From Drechslerella dactyloides (Eukaryota > Ascomycota > Orbiliomycetes > Orbiliales > Orbiliaceae): a DNA stretch of 64,000 nt. Made by a program: the position numbers and the translations under genes. The stretch covers positions 1 through 64,000 of the forward strand of contig JAGTWJ010000020.1 in assembly GCA_020064725.1 (NCBI GenBank), in the 5' to 3' direction. Of this stretch, positions 50,576 through 62,977 are shown piece by piece. The notes beneath the pieces are model-generated. The model worked only from the letters and a program-made list of their open reading frames with translations. It was not told where the DNA came from and did no database searches. The first letter of the stretch is position 1. Every line of letters begins with the position of its first letter.

Positions 50576-51346
50576 TGTTACGTATGTTGGGATTGTATGT
50601 AGGTTACTTGATGTATGATTTTTAGTTAGAAGCCTCTAAGATTTCTTGATTAATATGTTAATGGGTAGGTTATATAAGTATTGATATAGGTATTTATATA
50701 ATTTTTTTAATAAAAAATTTTTTTAATATAGATAATGTGAATTAGTGTTGGCAATGGTATAGTAGCCCACCTTACCATACTATACTATACCAAGCTTGGC
50801 ACCATACTAACTAATATAGTAATAATATATTAATATTATAGTATGATATTATATCATATTATAAAAAGATAATATATATTAATAGTTTAGTAATAATAGT
50901 TTAATACTATAGTAATTCTATTATAATATTGAGTTATTAAAATAATATTAATAAAAATAAATAATCTATTAATATATATATATATATATTAATTAAAGTT
51001 TTTAGATTTTTATAAATATATTTATTATTTTAAAAAATTATTTTTTAAAATATTTTAATTAAAATATTGGTTAATATATATATATATATATATATTAACT
51101 AAATTTTTAAAATCATTATAAATATATAATTTTATTATTTTTTAATTTTTAAAATTTTATAATTAAATTTGTATAAAAATAATAAAATTTAAAATTATTA
51201 ATATAAAAGTTTTTTTATAATATACTTTTTAATAATAAAATTTTATTATTATTATTATTATTTTTTTTTTTGTCTTTAAACTTATAACAAAATATTGTTT
51301 TTTAAGTTCTAAATTTTAAATATATTTTTTTTTATAAATTTTAAAA

Positions 51347-51732
51347 TGCCCCGACTGAATAGGAGAGGGATTATTACTGAGTTATTAGCTGCCTGCAACC
51401 CACTATATACATTACTAAATACAGGTATTTATATAGATTTTAAAATATGTTATTTTTATTAAAGTTATGTAATATATTTATATTTAGCTATATATATATC
51501 CTACTAAATTATTAATATATAATAATGTTTTGTGTGGAATAAATAAATATATATATAAAAATTAATAAAATTAATTATAAAAAATTAATAAATGGTTTTT
51601 AGGAAGGGTTAATGAAAATAATAGAATTACTAAAATTAAATTTAACTAAAAACCTTAAATAATATATATCTACAGATTTATTTTTATAGTTTAGTTTGGT
51701 TGGGTTTAAATATTATATTAATAATTTTTTAA
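51347..51732 (+). mobile_element. Helitron-like element R4, heavily RIP-mutated
   Basis: 386 bp. The 5' end TGCCCCGACTGAATAGGAG is intact. The 3' part TTTGGTTGGGTTTAAATATT followed by TTTTTTAA corresponds position by position to the R3 end, with C-to-T and G-to-A changes (CTAG to TTAA). Its position inside repeat J shows that it inserted later. Confidence 0.6.
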
Positions 51733-51802
51733 TATTATTATTAATTTTAATTATAAAATTAATATTATTAAAAATATTATATTTAAATATTTTAAGTATA
51801 AT

Positions 51803-52264
51803 TGTGAATGTGTAAGTGTTCAACAGTGATCTGTCTTCCACAGAGGTATGTAGGTTTCTCTTAAAAGATGTTAATATATTTAAATATCTATTAGAAAAGG
51901 CTTTATAAAAGAGAGGTAAATTAAGAGGTAATAAGTTTATTAAGCTTCTTTACTAGTTATTTTTTTTAGTAAAATTATAATTTGGTAATAGATATTTTTT
52001 ATATATAATTATTTTTTGTATATATAATAATATTTGTGAATGTGTAAGCATTCAACAGTGATGTGTCTTCCACAGAGGTATATAGGTCTCTTTTAAAAGA
52101 TGTTGATAATATCTAAGTGTCTATTAGAAAAAATTCTATAAAAAAAATAGATTAAAGGATAATAAACTTATTAAATTTATTTATTAGTTATCTTTTTTAA
52201 TAAAACTATAACCTAGTAATAGATATTTTTTATATATAATTATTTTTATATATATAATAATATT
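51803..52264. repeat. Tandem duplication, unit about 232 bp
   Basis: Two consecutive copies (51803-52034 and 52035-52264), each starting TGTGAATGTGTAAG and ending in TATATATAATAATATT. The repeat J copy at 31.6 kb has a single unit. Confidence 0.8.
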
Positions 52265-52740
52265 TTAGCTTAAATAATATTATAAAATAAAGTATTTATT
52301 ATTTTTTATAAAGCTTATTTTATTAATTTAATAATAATCTGTTAAAAGATTGTCCTAAGAATTTTTATATTTTTAATATTATCTTTATAAAAAAAACTAT
52401 ATTCTTTTATTTATATTTATATATTTTTAATATAAGATTTCATATTTACTATATCTAGCTATATTAATTATTTGTTTTTTTATTAAAAACTATTTATATT
52501 GCTTATATTATTTATCTTTTTTATAAAAATATATATTTTTTATATATAAAAATATTTATTTAATAATTATACTTTTTTATTATTAACTCTAAGTTTTACA
52601 AAATTTCTATTATTTTATTATTATATTCTATTATATTATATACTATAATTTAGAGTTATTACAATTATCACTATTTTTATAAAATTTATTTTTGTTATTT
52701 AAGTTTATTCTATTTAATAATAAAATTATTATTCAATAAT

Positions 52741-55700
52741 CATATATTCTATTTTAAATATTTTTATATTCTATTATATATTTAGACTATTTATTCTTTT
52801 AATAAAACAATCTATTATAGCTTTAAATTTATAAATCTTATTTTTTTTATAACTATTTTTTATTTTATTTAATATATAAATTTTATTAAATAGAAATAGT
52901 TATATTACTATTTATTTTATTAAGAGAATATATCTTTTTATATTAATAGTTCTATTAATTTACTATATAATAATTTTATTATAAAATATACTTATAAATA
53001 ATATATTATTTATTAAAAATTTCTTTATTTATTTTTTATAATTTTTAAAATTTTGTTTATTGTAAAGTTTATTTTATATTTTTAAATAATTAAATTTTTT
53101 GAGATTTATCTTTTAAAGGTCTTTCTTTTTTTTAGATAGTATATAAAGTTTTAATAAATATAATTTAAATTATATTTTTTTAATTAAAATTTATATTTAT
53201 AATTTATATTTATTAATATTTAATTAAAATTTATATTTATTAATATATAATATATATTTATAATTATAAAATAAGATTTTAAAATTTATATTTATAGAAT
53301 TTATATTTAAATTTCTATAATTTTATTTATATTATTAAAATTAATATTTTTATAATTTATATATATATTATAGAATTTTAATTTTAATTATTAATATAAA
53401 AATTTATATTTATATATTATTTAAAATTTTTATTTAAAAAATATATATTATTTTAATTATTATATTTAATTTGTATTTATTTATTTTATATTTTACTTTT
53501 TAATTTATAAAATAAATATATTTTTAAAATATGTTTTTAAATATTAAATAATATATTTAGTTAGAATTTATATTTTTATAATAATAGTTTAAATTTATAT
53601 AATTATTTTAATATTAATATTAATACTTTTAAAGTTATAATTTATATTTATATAATAAATATATTATTAAAATATAAATTATTATTTATATAACTTTAAT
53701 TTATATAATAAATTTATTAATAAAGTTTAAATTATTATTATTAAAATTAATATTTATAAAACTTTTTTATTATTAAAGATTAATTTATTTTTAGATAATT
53801 TATACTTTTATAATAAATATTAAAATTATTTTTAAGAAAACTTATATTTATATTATTATTTTATTATTAAAATATAAATTACTAATATAACTTATACTAT
53901 TTTTAGTAAGATATATATTACTTAATTAAGATTTTTTTTAAATATAAATAATATTTTCTTTTAATCTTTAAATCCTTTTTTTTTTCTCTCTTTTTTATAT
54001 TATATTATATATTTTTAAAAATATTATATTTATTTTTATCTTTAATATTTTTTTTAAAATTTAATATTTTTCTTTATATTTTATCTATTTTTTTTATTTT
54101 ATTTTTTTTATAATAATTATTTTTATTATTTTTTTTAATAATATTATTACCTTTTTCTATACTAATCTTATCAACATTATAATAAATAATTTTATTTTAA
54201 AATATTATTTCTATATTTTTATTATTATATATTAAAATATAATATTTTATTAAAAATATTATAATAAGATTATAAAATATTAAATTAATATTTATTATCT
54301 TTAATTTATAATAAATAATATAAATTTTATTTTTATATAAAAATATTTTATATTTTTAATATATATATTTTTTTATAATATAATATTTTTTTTAATAATT
54401 TAAATTTATTTTAATATAAAAATATTAAATTATTAAAAATTATTTTATAATAATATCTTTTTAATTTATGATTAATTTTATAATTAAAACTATTTTTTTT
54501 TTCTTCTAATATCCTTAATAATAATCTTATTATTAATAATATTTTTATTATTATTTATATTTTTAATTTATTAACTATTATTTTTTACCCTATATTAAAT
54601 AAATAAATTATATAATTCCTCTTTTATATATATTTAATATTATAATAATAATATTTTTTATTCTTTTATCTACTATTATTAGAAATCTTTTTATTTAAAA
54701 ATATATTTAATTATAAAAAACCCATATTAAAATAATTATTTTAATAAATATTTAAAATATTATAAATATTTATTTAAATAATAAATTTTTAGATTTTAAT
54801 GTTTTTAATATAAAACTTTAATTAATATTAAATTTAATAATTTATCTTCTTCCTTAGAAAATTAGTATTTTTAATAGTTTAATTTTAATTTAAATTTTTA
54901 TTTTAAAATTATACACTTTTAAAGATTATAATTTTTTTTATATTAAATTTAAAATTTTTTTTATATTATTATTATATTTTAATAAAAAAGAGTTATTTTT
55001 ATATTATTTTTATATATATATAATATAAAAGAGTATAGTAGCCAAGTAAAACTTAATCTATAATAATATATTAGATTCTCTTTTTTATTTTTTTTTAGTA
55101 GGTTTTGCTTTTTATTTTAGTATTATACTAAAATTTTTTATATATTTATTATAAAAAGATAAAGATAGTATTTTTATAAAAACATCTACTATTCTTTTTT
55201 TAATAAATATAAATAAACAAATGAATTTTTAATTTTTTACCTTTTTTTTTATCTAAAAATATATAATATTATAATATTTAGTTTTTTATTAATTATTTAG
55301 ATTAATAAATACTATTATAATATTTTTATTATCTATAAAGAGTTTTATAATTAGTATTATCTTACTTTTTTATAAAAGATATTTTATAATAAAATAGATA
55401 TTTTTAAATATTTTATATATTTATATTATTTTTTTTTTAATATAATTACTTATAATTATCTTTATTTTTATATTAAAAATAGATATTATAGATTAGAACT
55501 TATTTAATTAAAAATTAATATATTATAAAAATTATATATATATTTTAATATAAATTTATAACTCATTTTTTTAAATTCTATTATTTAGGTTTAATTTATA
55601 TTAAAATATTTTCTTAATATTATATTATTTTTTTTATAAATAATATTTTTTTTAAAAAAAATTAATAAATATTTGTAGAATTATATTATAATATTTTAAT

Positions 55701-58500
55701 ATTTTTTTTTAAAATATTTAAATATTGTCTTAATTTAAAAATAGTATAAGTTATATTAAGCTTTATTTTTTATATAATATAATTTATATTTTTTAGTATA
55801 TTTTTGTAGATAGTAATCTTTTTTAAAAATAATAATTTTAATTATTTAATTTTTAATAAAATAATACTAGATTTTATAAAAATAATTTTAGTTTTTATTT
55901 CTAGAAAATTATATTTTTTTAAAATAAAATATATATATTTTTTTTAATTTATATATAATTAATTTTCTTTTTTATTATAAATTATTTTTATATTAAAGAA
56001 TTTTTTTATTTTTTTTATATTTTTTATTTTATATTTTTTATAAAAACTGCTTTAATATGTTTTATTATAAAAAGATTTTTTAAAAAAAAGAGTATATTAT
56101 TTATATAAATTATAATAATAAAATTCTTTTTAATATAAAAATATTTATTTATTTAAGAATATTTTATTTTAAAGAAAAAGTTTTATAATATTAAAAAATA
56201 ATAAAGTTTTTAGTTTTATAAATATAAAATTTATTTTAGATTATATAAAAATTTTAATAGAAATAATATTATAATAAAAAAATAACTTTTTATATATTTA
56301 ATAAATAATTTTATATAAACTCTTTTTTTTAAAATAAGACAATATTAAGAAAAATTATTTTGATATTTATTTAGTAGATATATAGATTTATATTTACTAT
56401 TAAAATTAATATTATTTTAAAAATATATAAATTTATTATTAAAATATAAATTTTTATATAATATATATTATATTTTTATTTATACTTTTTAATAATTAAT
56501 TTTATTTTATAAAAAATATTTTTATTAGTTTATATTTTTTTTTTAAAAAACTTATTTAATTTCTATTTGTTTTGTTTTAAGATTTAATTAATTCTTATAA
56601 AGATTTTATTTTTTTTAAAAGAATTAATTTTTTTATTAATTATCTTTTATTATTTAATAGTATTAGAAATTTTTAGAATAATTTTTATATTTTTAAATTT
56701 AATTTGATTTATAAGATTTATTGTTTTAATAATATATATTTTTAATTTATAAATTAATTTTTTCAAATTTTATTTTATAGTAGAAATTTTTTATTTTGTA
56801 TAAAATTAAAAAGATTATTAATTATTTATTATAATTATATTTTTTTTTTTTTTATATTTTTTAAAATAAAGAATATATTTATTAAAATATATTTTAATAT
56901 TTTTTTAAGTTTTTAGAAAATTAAAAAAATAATTATAATATCTTTTTTAATTTTTTTTTTATTTTTCTAGTTAAATTATTTTTTATTCTATTTGTAACTA
57001 TTTATTTAGATTTATCTTTTAATTAATTTTTTTTTTTTATTATTGTATATTTTTTATTAATAAGTTATATTTTATTAAAAAGTAGTTTTTTTAATAATTA
57101 CTTTTTTTAGTTTCTAAAATAAAGATTATAATTTTTTTTATATAAAAAAAGTTTTTTTATTATTTTAGTATTTTTTATTATAAAGATTATTTTTTTTAAA
57201 AAATCTTATATTTTAAATTAATTTATTGTTTTTATATAGTTTACTAAGATTTTTTTTAAATTTCTTTTTAAAAGAGAAGTTTCTATCTCTTTTTTTTAAA
57301 AATAATAATATATATATAATCTTTAAAAAAATAAAGGTTATTATATTTTAAAACTAAGTTTATTAATTTTTTTAAAGTATTATTAATAGATTTTGCTTAT
57401 TTTTAAAGGATTTTTTTTAATTTATAGGATATTTATTCAGAATATAGATTATAGTTTTTAAAATTTCTATTTAGAATATTTTTAATAGATTAGATTTTAT
57501 TGGTATAAAGCTATCTATTTTTTTAATAGAATAATTAGTTTTTTTAGTTGTATTATTTTGTTTATTATTATAGAGAGTATTTAATTTAAATTTTATTTTT
57601 TAATTAGAATAAAAGTTTTTTATATTAAAAAAAATAAAATTTTGTATATTATTTATTTTAAGTTTAAATATTTTTTAAGTTAGATATTTTTTTTATAATA
57701 ACTAATTAGATTAATTTATTTTTAAATTTAATTTTTATAAAATAAAATCTAATTTATTTATAATTAGAATAGTTATTTATTATAATAAAAATATATTTTA
57801 TTAAAGAAATTATTGGTTTATTAAGATTCTTTATTTTATATCTATTTTAAAAAATAGTTATTTGTTATGGTTTTATTAAATCTATATAAAAGAGCTTTAA
57901 TAGTTTTGATATTTTTTAATAAATTAGTATTTTATTAAATATTATAATTTATTTATTATATATATATAATTTATAAATATAATTTATTTTATTTAATAAA
58001 ATATGATCTTTTATTTTTAATAAATTTAAGATTTTTTTAATTATTTTAAAATAAAGATAATTTAATTTATAATATTATATATTTAATAATTTAAAAAATA
58101 ATATTTTATTAAATTTAAATATATATTTTATTACTATTATATTTTTAATTTAAAAAAAAGATATAAAGTTTAGTTTATGTTTTTATATAGATAAATAATA
58201 TGTTAAAGAATTTTTTTTTTTTATTTTATATAAATTTATTTTTATATTTTTAAAATATTTATTTATAGTAGTTTTTTTATAAATTATAAAATAGTTTTTT
58301 TTATTAAACTTTATATTAAAACTTTTGTTATTTAATTTTTTAATTATTACTAAATTAAGAATTATTTTTAAAATATAAAGTGTTTTATTTTTTTTTATTA
58401 TATAAAAATATGTTTTAATATATACTATTTCTATTTTATATATTTTTATAAAAAATCTATGTATTAAATAGATTTTCTTTTTAACAAAAAAAAATAGTAT
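52741..58500 (-). mobile_element. Ty1/copia element body, RIP-inactivated
   Basis: Minus-strand coding signatures: the reverse transcriptase active site reads IIIIYINNIL at 56122-56091, the RIP form of the copia YVDD box. About 0.9 kb further along, VDVFIKILSL (around 55186-55157) matches the VDIFTK-type motif at the end of copia RNase H. Distance and order fit Ty1/copia. The sequence right of the reverse transcriptase (57-58.3 kb) should be integrase and gag but is too mutated to read. LTRs are not securely identified; repeat J at the left is a candidate. The right side is cut by the gypsy LTR at 58501. Confidence 0.6.
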
Positions 58501-58638
58501 TGTTACACTTCAACCTAGATCTAGGTTGAACACACTTTACTCTGAAATCCCTAACTCTTAGCCACTACTATACAGGTTTTTTAATAAAAAAAGATAAATA
58601 TATTTTAAATATAATAATAATTATTAAAATAAAATATA

Positions 58639-60529
58639 ACGTCAAAGATAAGCGAGCGAGCCGGACAAGCGAGCGAGCCACCTCACCACCCCACCCCAAC
58701 AAAAACACCAGCTTCACCACTATACTGCTATTATGCTGGCCTAGATATATGCTAAATAGCTTATATATATGCTTAAGATGCCTGCTGGTATGTTCAAATG
58801 TTATGTCCAGGCTTACCACAATTACCACAGTGGTGTATGTGTGTAGAGGTAGCCTCTGGCTGGGGGGTGTGTTGGTGCTTTAGAGGCACTAGCTACTCAA
58901 CTACTTCATCTACAGTATTGCTGTCTAGGATTCTGTTAGTTTGGTGTATAGTAAGCATGTCTCTATGCTGTATATGCTGTTTTTTCAGCTGCTGGTGCTT
59001 GCTCAGTAGCTCATTTGTGGAGCAAAGTGTTGTGTTCTCTGCATATATAAACACCATTTGGTGTATTATTATCTACACCCCTTTAGACAGCTGGTCCACA
59101 GCTGCTAGCAACAATGTAGAAAAGGTATTCTAATATTAGATAATCTGATTTTTAATCAAGCCTACTTGTAGACTAGCCTCTGACAAATTTAATAGCGTCT
59201 TTATAATCCAAATAGCTTCCACATTCACAATACCCAGGCATGAATTTACTAGAGTGGCCACTAACAACTATATATCCAGTTTTAATAAAACTCTATCTAG
59301 ATTATAAGGTATAATACTAGCTCCAGCAAAGCTACTACATATATTTTTAAGCATTATTACAGCAATAAATACCTTATGAAATCTGGAGAGAAACTCCAGT
59401 TTAGAGATATAGTTGATGTGTGTGTGTATTAAGCTTTCTACCTCCTTGCTATATGCCTGTTTTAGTAACCCAAAGCAGCCAATATCCAATGGCTGGAGGA
59501 TATGTGATGAATACAGCGGCATATAGATTGTGATAATCTTGTACTCTTGGCAATACAACTCAAAAACAGCTGAATAGTGGCTTTTGTAACTATCTAGGAC
59601 TAATAGCCAGTAGTCCAAATAGTAGTGCTGTGCTATAAATTTGTCAAAGTACTGTAGTTACTGTAGAGTGAGCTTGTTTGTTGTTTAGCTGTTATTAGAA
59701 AACACAATAACCTAATCCACTGGTAGCTTGGTCATTGTATACCAATTAGCTAAATAGTACTGCCTAATAAAGATAATAAATGGTAGTAATACCCAACCTT
59801 TTGTGCCTATTTTTTAGATAACTGTTGTTTATTTGTGGTTCCTAGGCTACACTAGCTTTGCTTTATCACGCGATTCAGCACCTGTGACAACAATAGTTAT
59901 AGATATCATGCCCATTGTGAAGCCAATCTTGTCAAAGTTGTAGATGTTGTTGTCCACAATGCCATACTTGGCCTTTACAGTCTTGACTAGCTGAAACCAT
60001 TTGCTAATAAACGCAGGATCTTCGTATTTTGTTTGCTGGTAGTTGTATTTCCTGGATAGACGTATTTGTAGCTCTAGGCAGTATTTAACGAAGTTACTAG
60101 CCTATTTCTTATTGATGTGTTGTGTATTATTGTTGCTATGTGTTGATAGCAGTTGGTTAGCCATATCTTCCATATTATTTAGTTTAGGATGAAAAGACTG
60201 TGTACATAGCTTAAGTATATACTGAATAATAATATCCTCTTTTAAATTTATAAGATTTTGTAATTTCAAAATACTATCTGCCCTAGAGGTACGGCCTTTG
60301 TACTGGTGGGTAAGGATGGACCAGGGAACATTATATAGCTTTGTAGTGGCCTTGATACTTAAAGCTATATCTTTTTTCAAAACTTGAATAGCTATATTTA
60401 TACATGATTCAGTCATAGAGGTAGCCATTGTTGTGGTTGTTAAGATATGTGGTAATAAAGGTAAAGGGGTCCGTAGGCGGCCGGAGGTGGCTCGCTCGCT
60501 TGTCCGGCTCGCTCGCTTATCTTTGACGT
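58639..60529 (-). mobile_element. Pogo/Fot1-like transposon, best preserved copy (copy F)
   Basis: 1891 bp, TA duplication at 58637-58638 and 60530-60531, 46 bp perfect TIRs (ACGTCAAAGATAAGCGAG...). Each TIR has two tandem 17 bp units (AAGCGAGCGAGCC then GGAC). It encodes a DD35D transposase on the minus strand, broken by stops only. TIR, TA target and DDD triad place it in the Tc1/mariner superfamily, pogo/Fot1 group. The base composition is the least RIP-shifted of all copies, so it is probably the youngest. Confidence 0.95.
58800..60428 (-). pseudogene. Pogo/Fot1-like transposase of copy F, stopped by RIP-type nonsense codons
   Basis: Starts MATSMTESCINIAIQVLKKD at 60428. Order: psq-type helix-turn-helix (about residues 9-50: ALSIKATTKLYNVPWSILTH), CENP-B-type DNA-binding segment (running past the first stop at about 60102), and DDE_1 catalytic domain. 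The catalytic aspartates are all present: NFDKIGF (codon 59931-59933), VLDSYKSH (59592-59594) and QPLDIGCF (59484-59486). The last two are 35 residues apart. Between 60102 and 59618 the same frame runs on with about seven stops, each explainable as CAG/CAA or TGG changed to TAG/TAA. More stops follow after 59268. No frameshift was seen. Open stretches remain at 60102-60428 and 59268-59618. Not functional as it stands. Confidence 0.85.
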
Positions 60530-60879
60530 TATAATAATAATAATAAATAAATTAACTATTAAAATATTATAATTTAAATATTAATTAATAAAACTTTTAA
60601 AAAAAATTATTAATTAATTAGTATAGTAAACTAAATTAATATATAATATTTAATATATACAATAATAAAAATATATTAATATATTATTTAAATAATTTAT
60701 AGTTTATAATTTTACTAAAAATTAATTTATAATCTATAATTTATAGTTTTATTATATGTTTTTAATTTATTATAATAATTTTTATTTTTTAAAAAAAATA
60801 ATATAAATTATTTTTTTATATAATAATACATTTTATATAATTTTAATATTTATATAAAATATATTTATATAAATATATA

Positions 60880-62772
60880 ACGTATTCCACAAGCGAGCGA
60901 ACACCCCAAGCAAGCGAACACCCCACCAAGCAACCTTACCCCCTTTTCTCCTTTACCATCACCTATATCCACAATTATTATAATAATGATCTTTACAACT
61001 AAATCCCAAATAATCTTAATTATTAAAATTTTAGAAAAAAATAAAAAATTAAATATTACAATAATAATTAAATTATATAATATTTTTTGAATAACTCTTA
61101 TTTACTAGTATAATAGATATTTTTTACAGAATAATAATATATTAAAATCATAGAATTTTATATAATTAGAAGAAAATACTATTATTTAATATATACTTAA
61201 ACTATATACACAATTTTTTTATCTTAGATTAGGTAATATAGAAGATATAGCTAACCAACTGTTATTAATGTATGCTAATAATAGCTTACATTATATTAGC
61301 AAGAACTAAACAATAAATTTTATAAAACATCATCCAAAACTCCAAATATACCTATCCAAAAAATACAACTACTAACAGACTAAATATAAAAATTATAAGT
61401 TTATTAATAATTAGTTATAATTTATATAAACTATAAAAACTAAGTATAATATTATAAATAATAATATATATAATTTTAATAAAATAAACTTTATAATAAA
61501 CATAATTTTTTCTACTATAGTCATTACAGATACCAAAACCCATAATAAAGTAAAGCTGGTATAACCTAAAAACTGCAAATAAACAACAATTATTTAAAAA
61601 ATATATATAAAAAGTTAGATAATACTATTATTTATTATCTTAACTAACAAATATCATCTAACTAGCTAATATACAGAGACCAGCTTATCAAAGAACTAAA
61701 TTATTATACTCTCTAATAATAATTAAATAATAAATAAATTTACTATAAAATAAATAAAATACTTCAACCAATTTATAATATAATACTATATTTTAGATTA
61801 CCAACTATTAGTTTTAAATAGTCATAAAAACTATTATTTAATTATTTTCAAACTTTACTACCAAAAATACAAGATTATTATAATCTATATATCACCACAT
61901 TCTTCACATCTTTTTTAGTTGTTGGATATTAGATATTTTAAATTATTAAAATAAGTATATAATCACCAGATAAAAAACTTGATATATACAGATATCAACT
62001 ATATTAATAAGCTAGAGTTCTTTTCTAAATTCTATAAAATATTCATTATTACAATAATATCTAAGAATATATATAGCAGCTTTACTAAAACTAAGATTAT
62101 ATCTTATAATCCTAATAGAATCCTCTTAAAGCTAGATATCTAGTTACCAACACCTATTTTAGTAAATTCATACCCTGATACTATACATACAGCAACTACT
62201 TAGATAATAAAAATACCAATAAATCTTTCAAAAACTAGCTTATAATTAAAACTTATCAAAAATTAAATTATCTAATATTTAAATAGCTTTCTAATATTAT
62301 TACTAGCTACTATAAACCAGTTCACTAAAAGAATATAGATAATAATACATTAATTAATACTTATATAGATAAAAAATATAACACTATATTCTACAAATTA
62401 AGCACTATTTAAACACTAATAAACAAAAAAATAGTATATATAATAAAAAAACATACTTACTATATACCAGGCTAATAAAATCTTAGATAATAATATTATA
62501 AATAAACAAAATAAATAGATAAAACATCCAAATTATTAGAATAACCCCTAGTTAAAAACTACTTTTAAAAAAATACTATACTATAGCTATTATAGTAAAC
62601 CTAATCATAATATCTAAATCTATTAAAAAACATTTTAAAGATTAAAGCTAGTATAGCATAGATTTTCTGCACCATCTTAATGGTGGTGTGGTAGTAAAGA
62701 TGGTGTTTTTGTTAGGGTGGGGTGGGGAGGGTGTTTGCTTGCTTGGGGTGTTCGCTCGCTTGTGGAATACGT
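60880..62772 (+). mobile_element. Pogo/Fot1-like transposon, RIP-degraded (copy G)
   Basis: 1893 bp, TA at 60878-60879 and 62773-62774. TIRs start ACGTATTCCACAAGCGAGC with motifs GCGAGCGAACACC and GCAAGCGAACACC. Transposase direction is plus. Sister of copy D (same TIR variant, same length). It is inserted in the middle of the solo LTR, 348 bp from copy F and in the opposite orientation. Confidence 0.9.
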
Positions 62773-62977
62773 TATTTAATATAAGAGTTTAATTTATAAA
62801 ATATATAAATATATTTTTATTTTATATAGAAAATAAACTAGATATTAATATAAAAATCTAGTTTATATAAAATATTTAAATATTATATTATTATTTTATA
62901 ATATAATTTTTTTTTCTATTAGAATTAGTAATATATTATTTTAGATATAAATATTAATAATATAGAATAAAGTAATA

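Larger units (their letters stand above)
50576..52740. repeat. Border repeat J, copy 2 (interrupted by Helitron-like R4)
   Basis: Starts TGTTACGTATGTTGGG, as at 31372. The later part (51803 onward) carries the block CAGAGGTAT-TAGGT-TCT seen at 31660, here in a tandem duplication. The stretch 50740-51346 has a GC-containing hairpin near 50755-50802 (GGTATAGTA and TACTATACC) and otherwise RIP-degraded DNA. The right end merges into the copia relic, and J may be that element's LTR, though this is unproven. Confidence 0.55.
58501..62903 (-). repeat. Solo LTR of gypsy family 1, split by two pogo-like insertions
   Basis: The three pieces 58501-58638, 60530-60879 and 62773-62903 together reproduce the whole 614 bp LTR in reverse complement, starting TGTTACACTTCAACC (unmutated form GTGTAACA at 17807-17814) and ending TTTTATAATA. 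Between them sit copies F and G. No internal gypsy sequence is attached, so it is a solo LTR. A clear 5 bp target duplication was not found. Confidence 0.85.

Noticed and set aside
58798..59133. 111-codon open frame on the plus strand
   Set aside because: Antisense of the transposase of copy F.
58639..60529. TIR tandem motifs as a CRISPR-like array
   Set aside because: Only two units per end, mirrored at the other end, with TA duplication and a transposase between.
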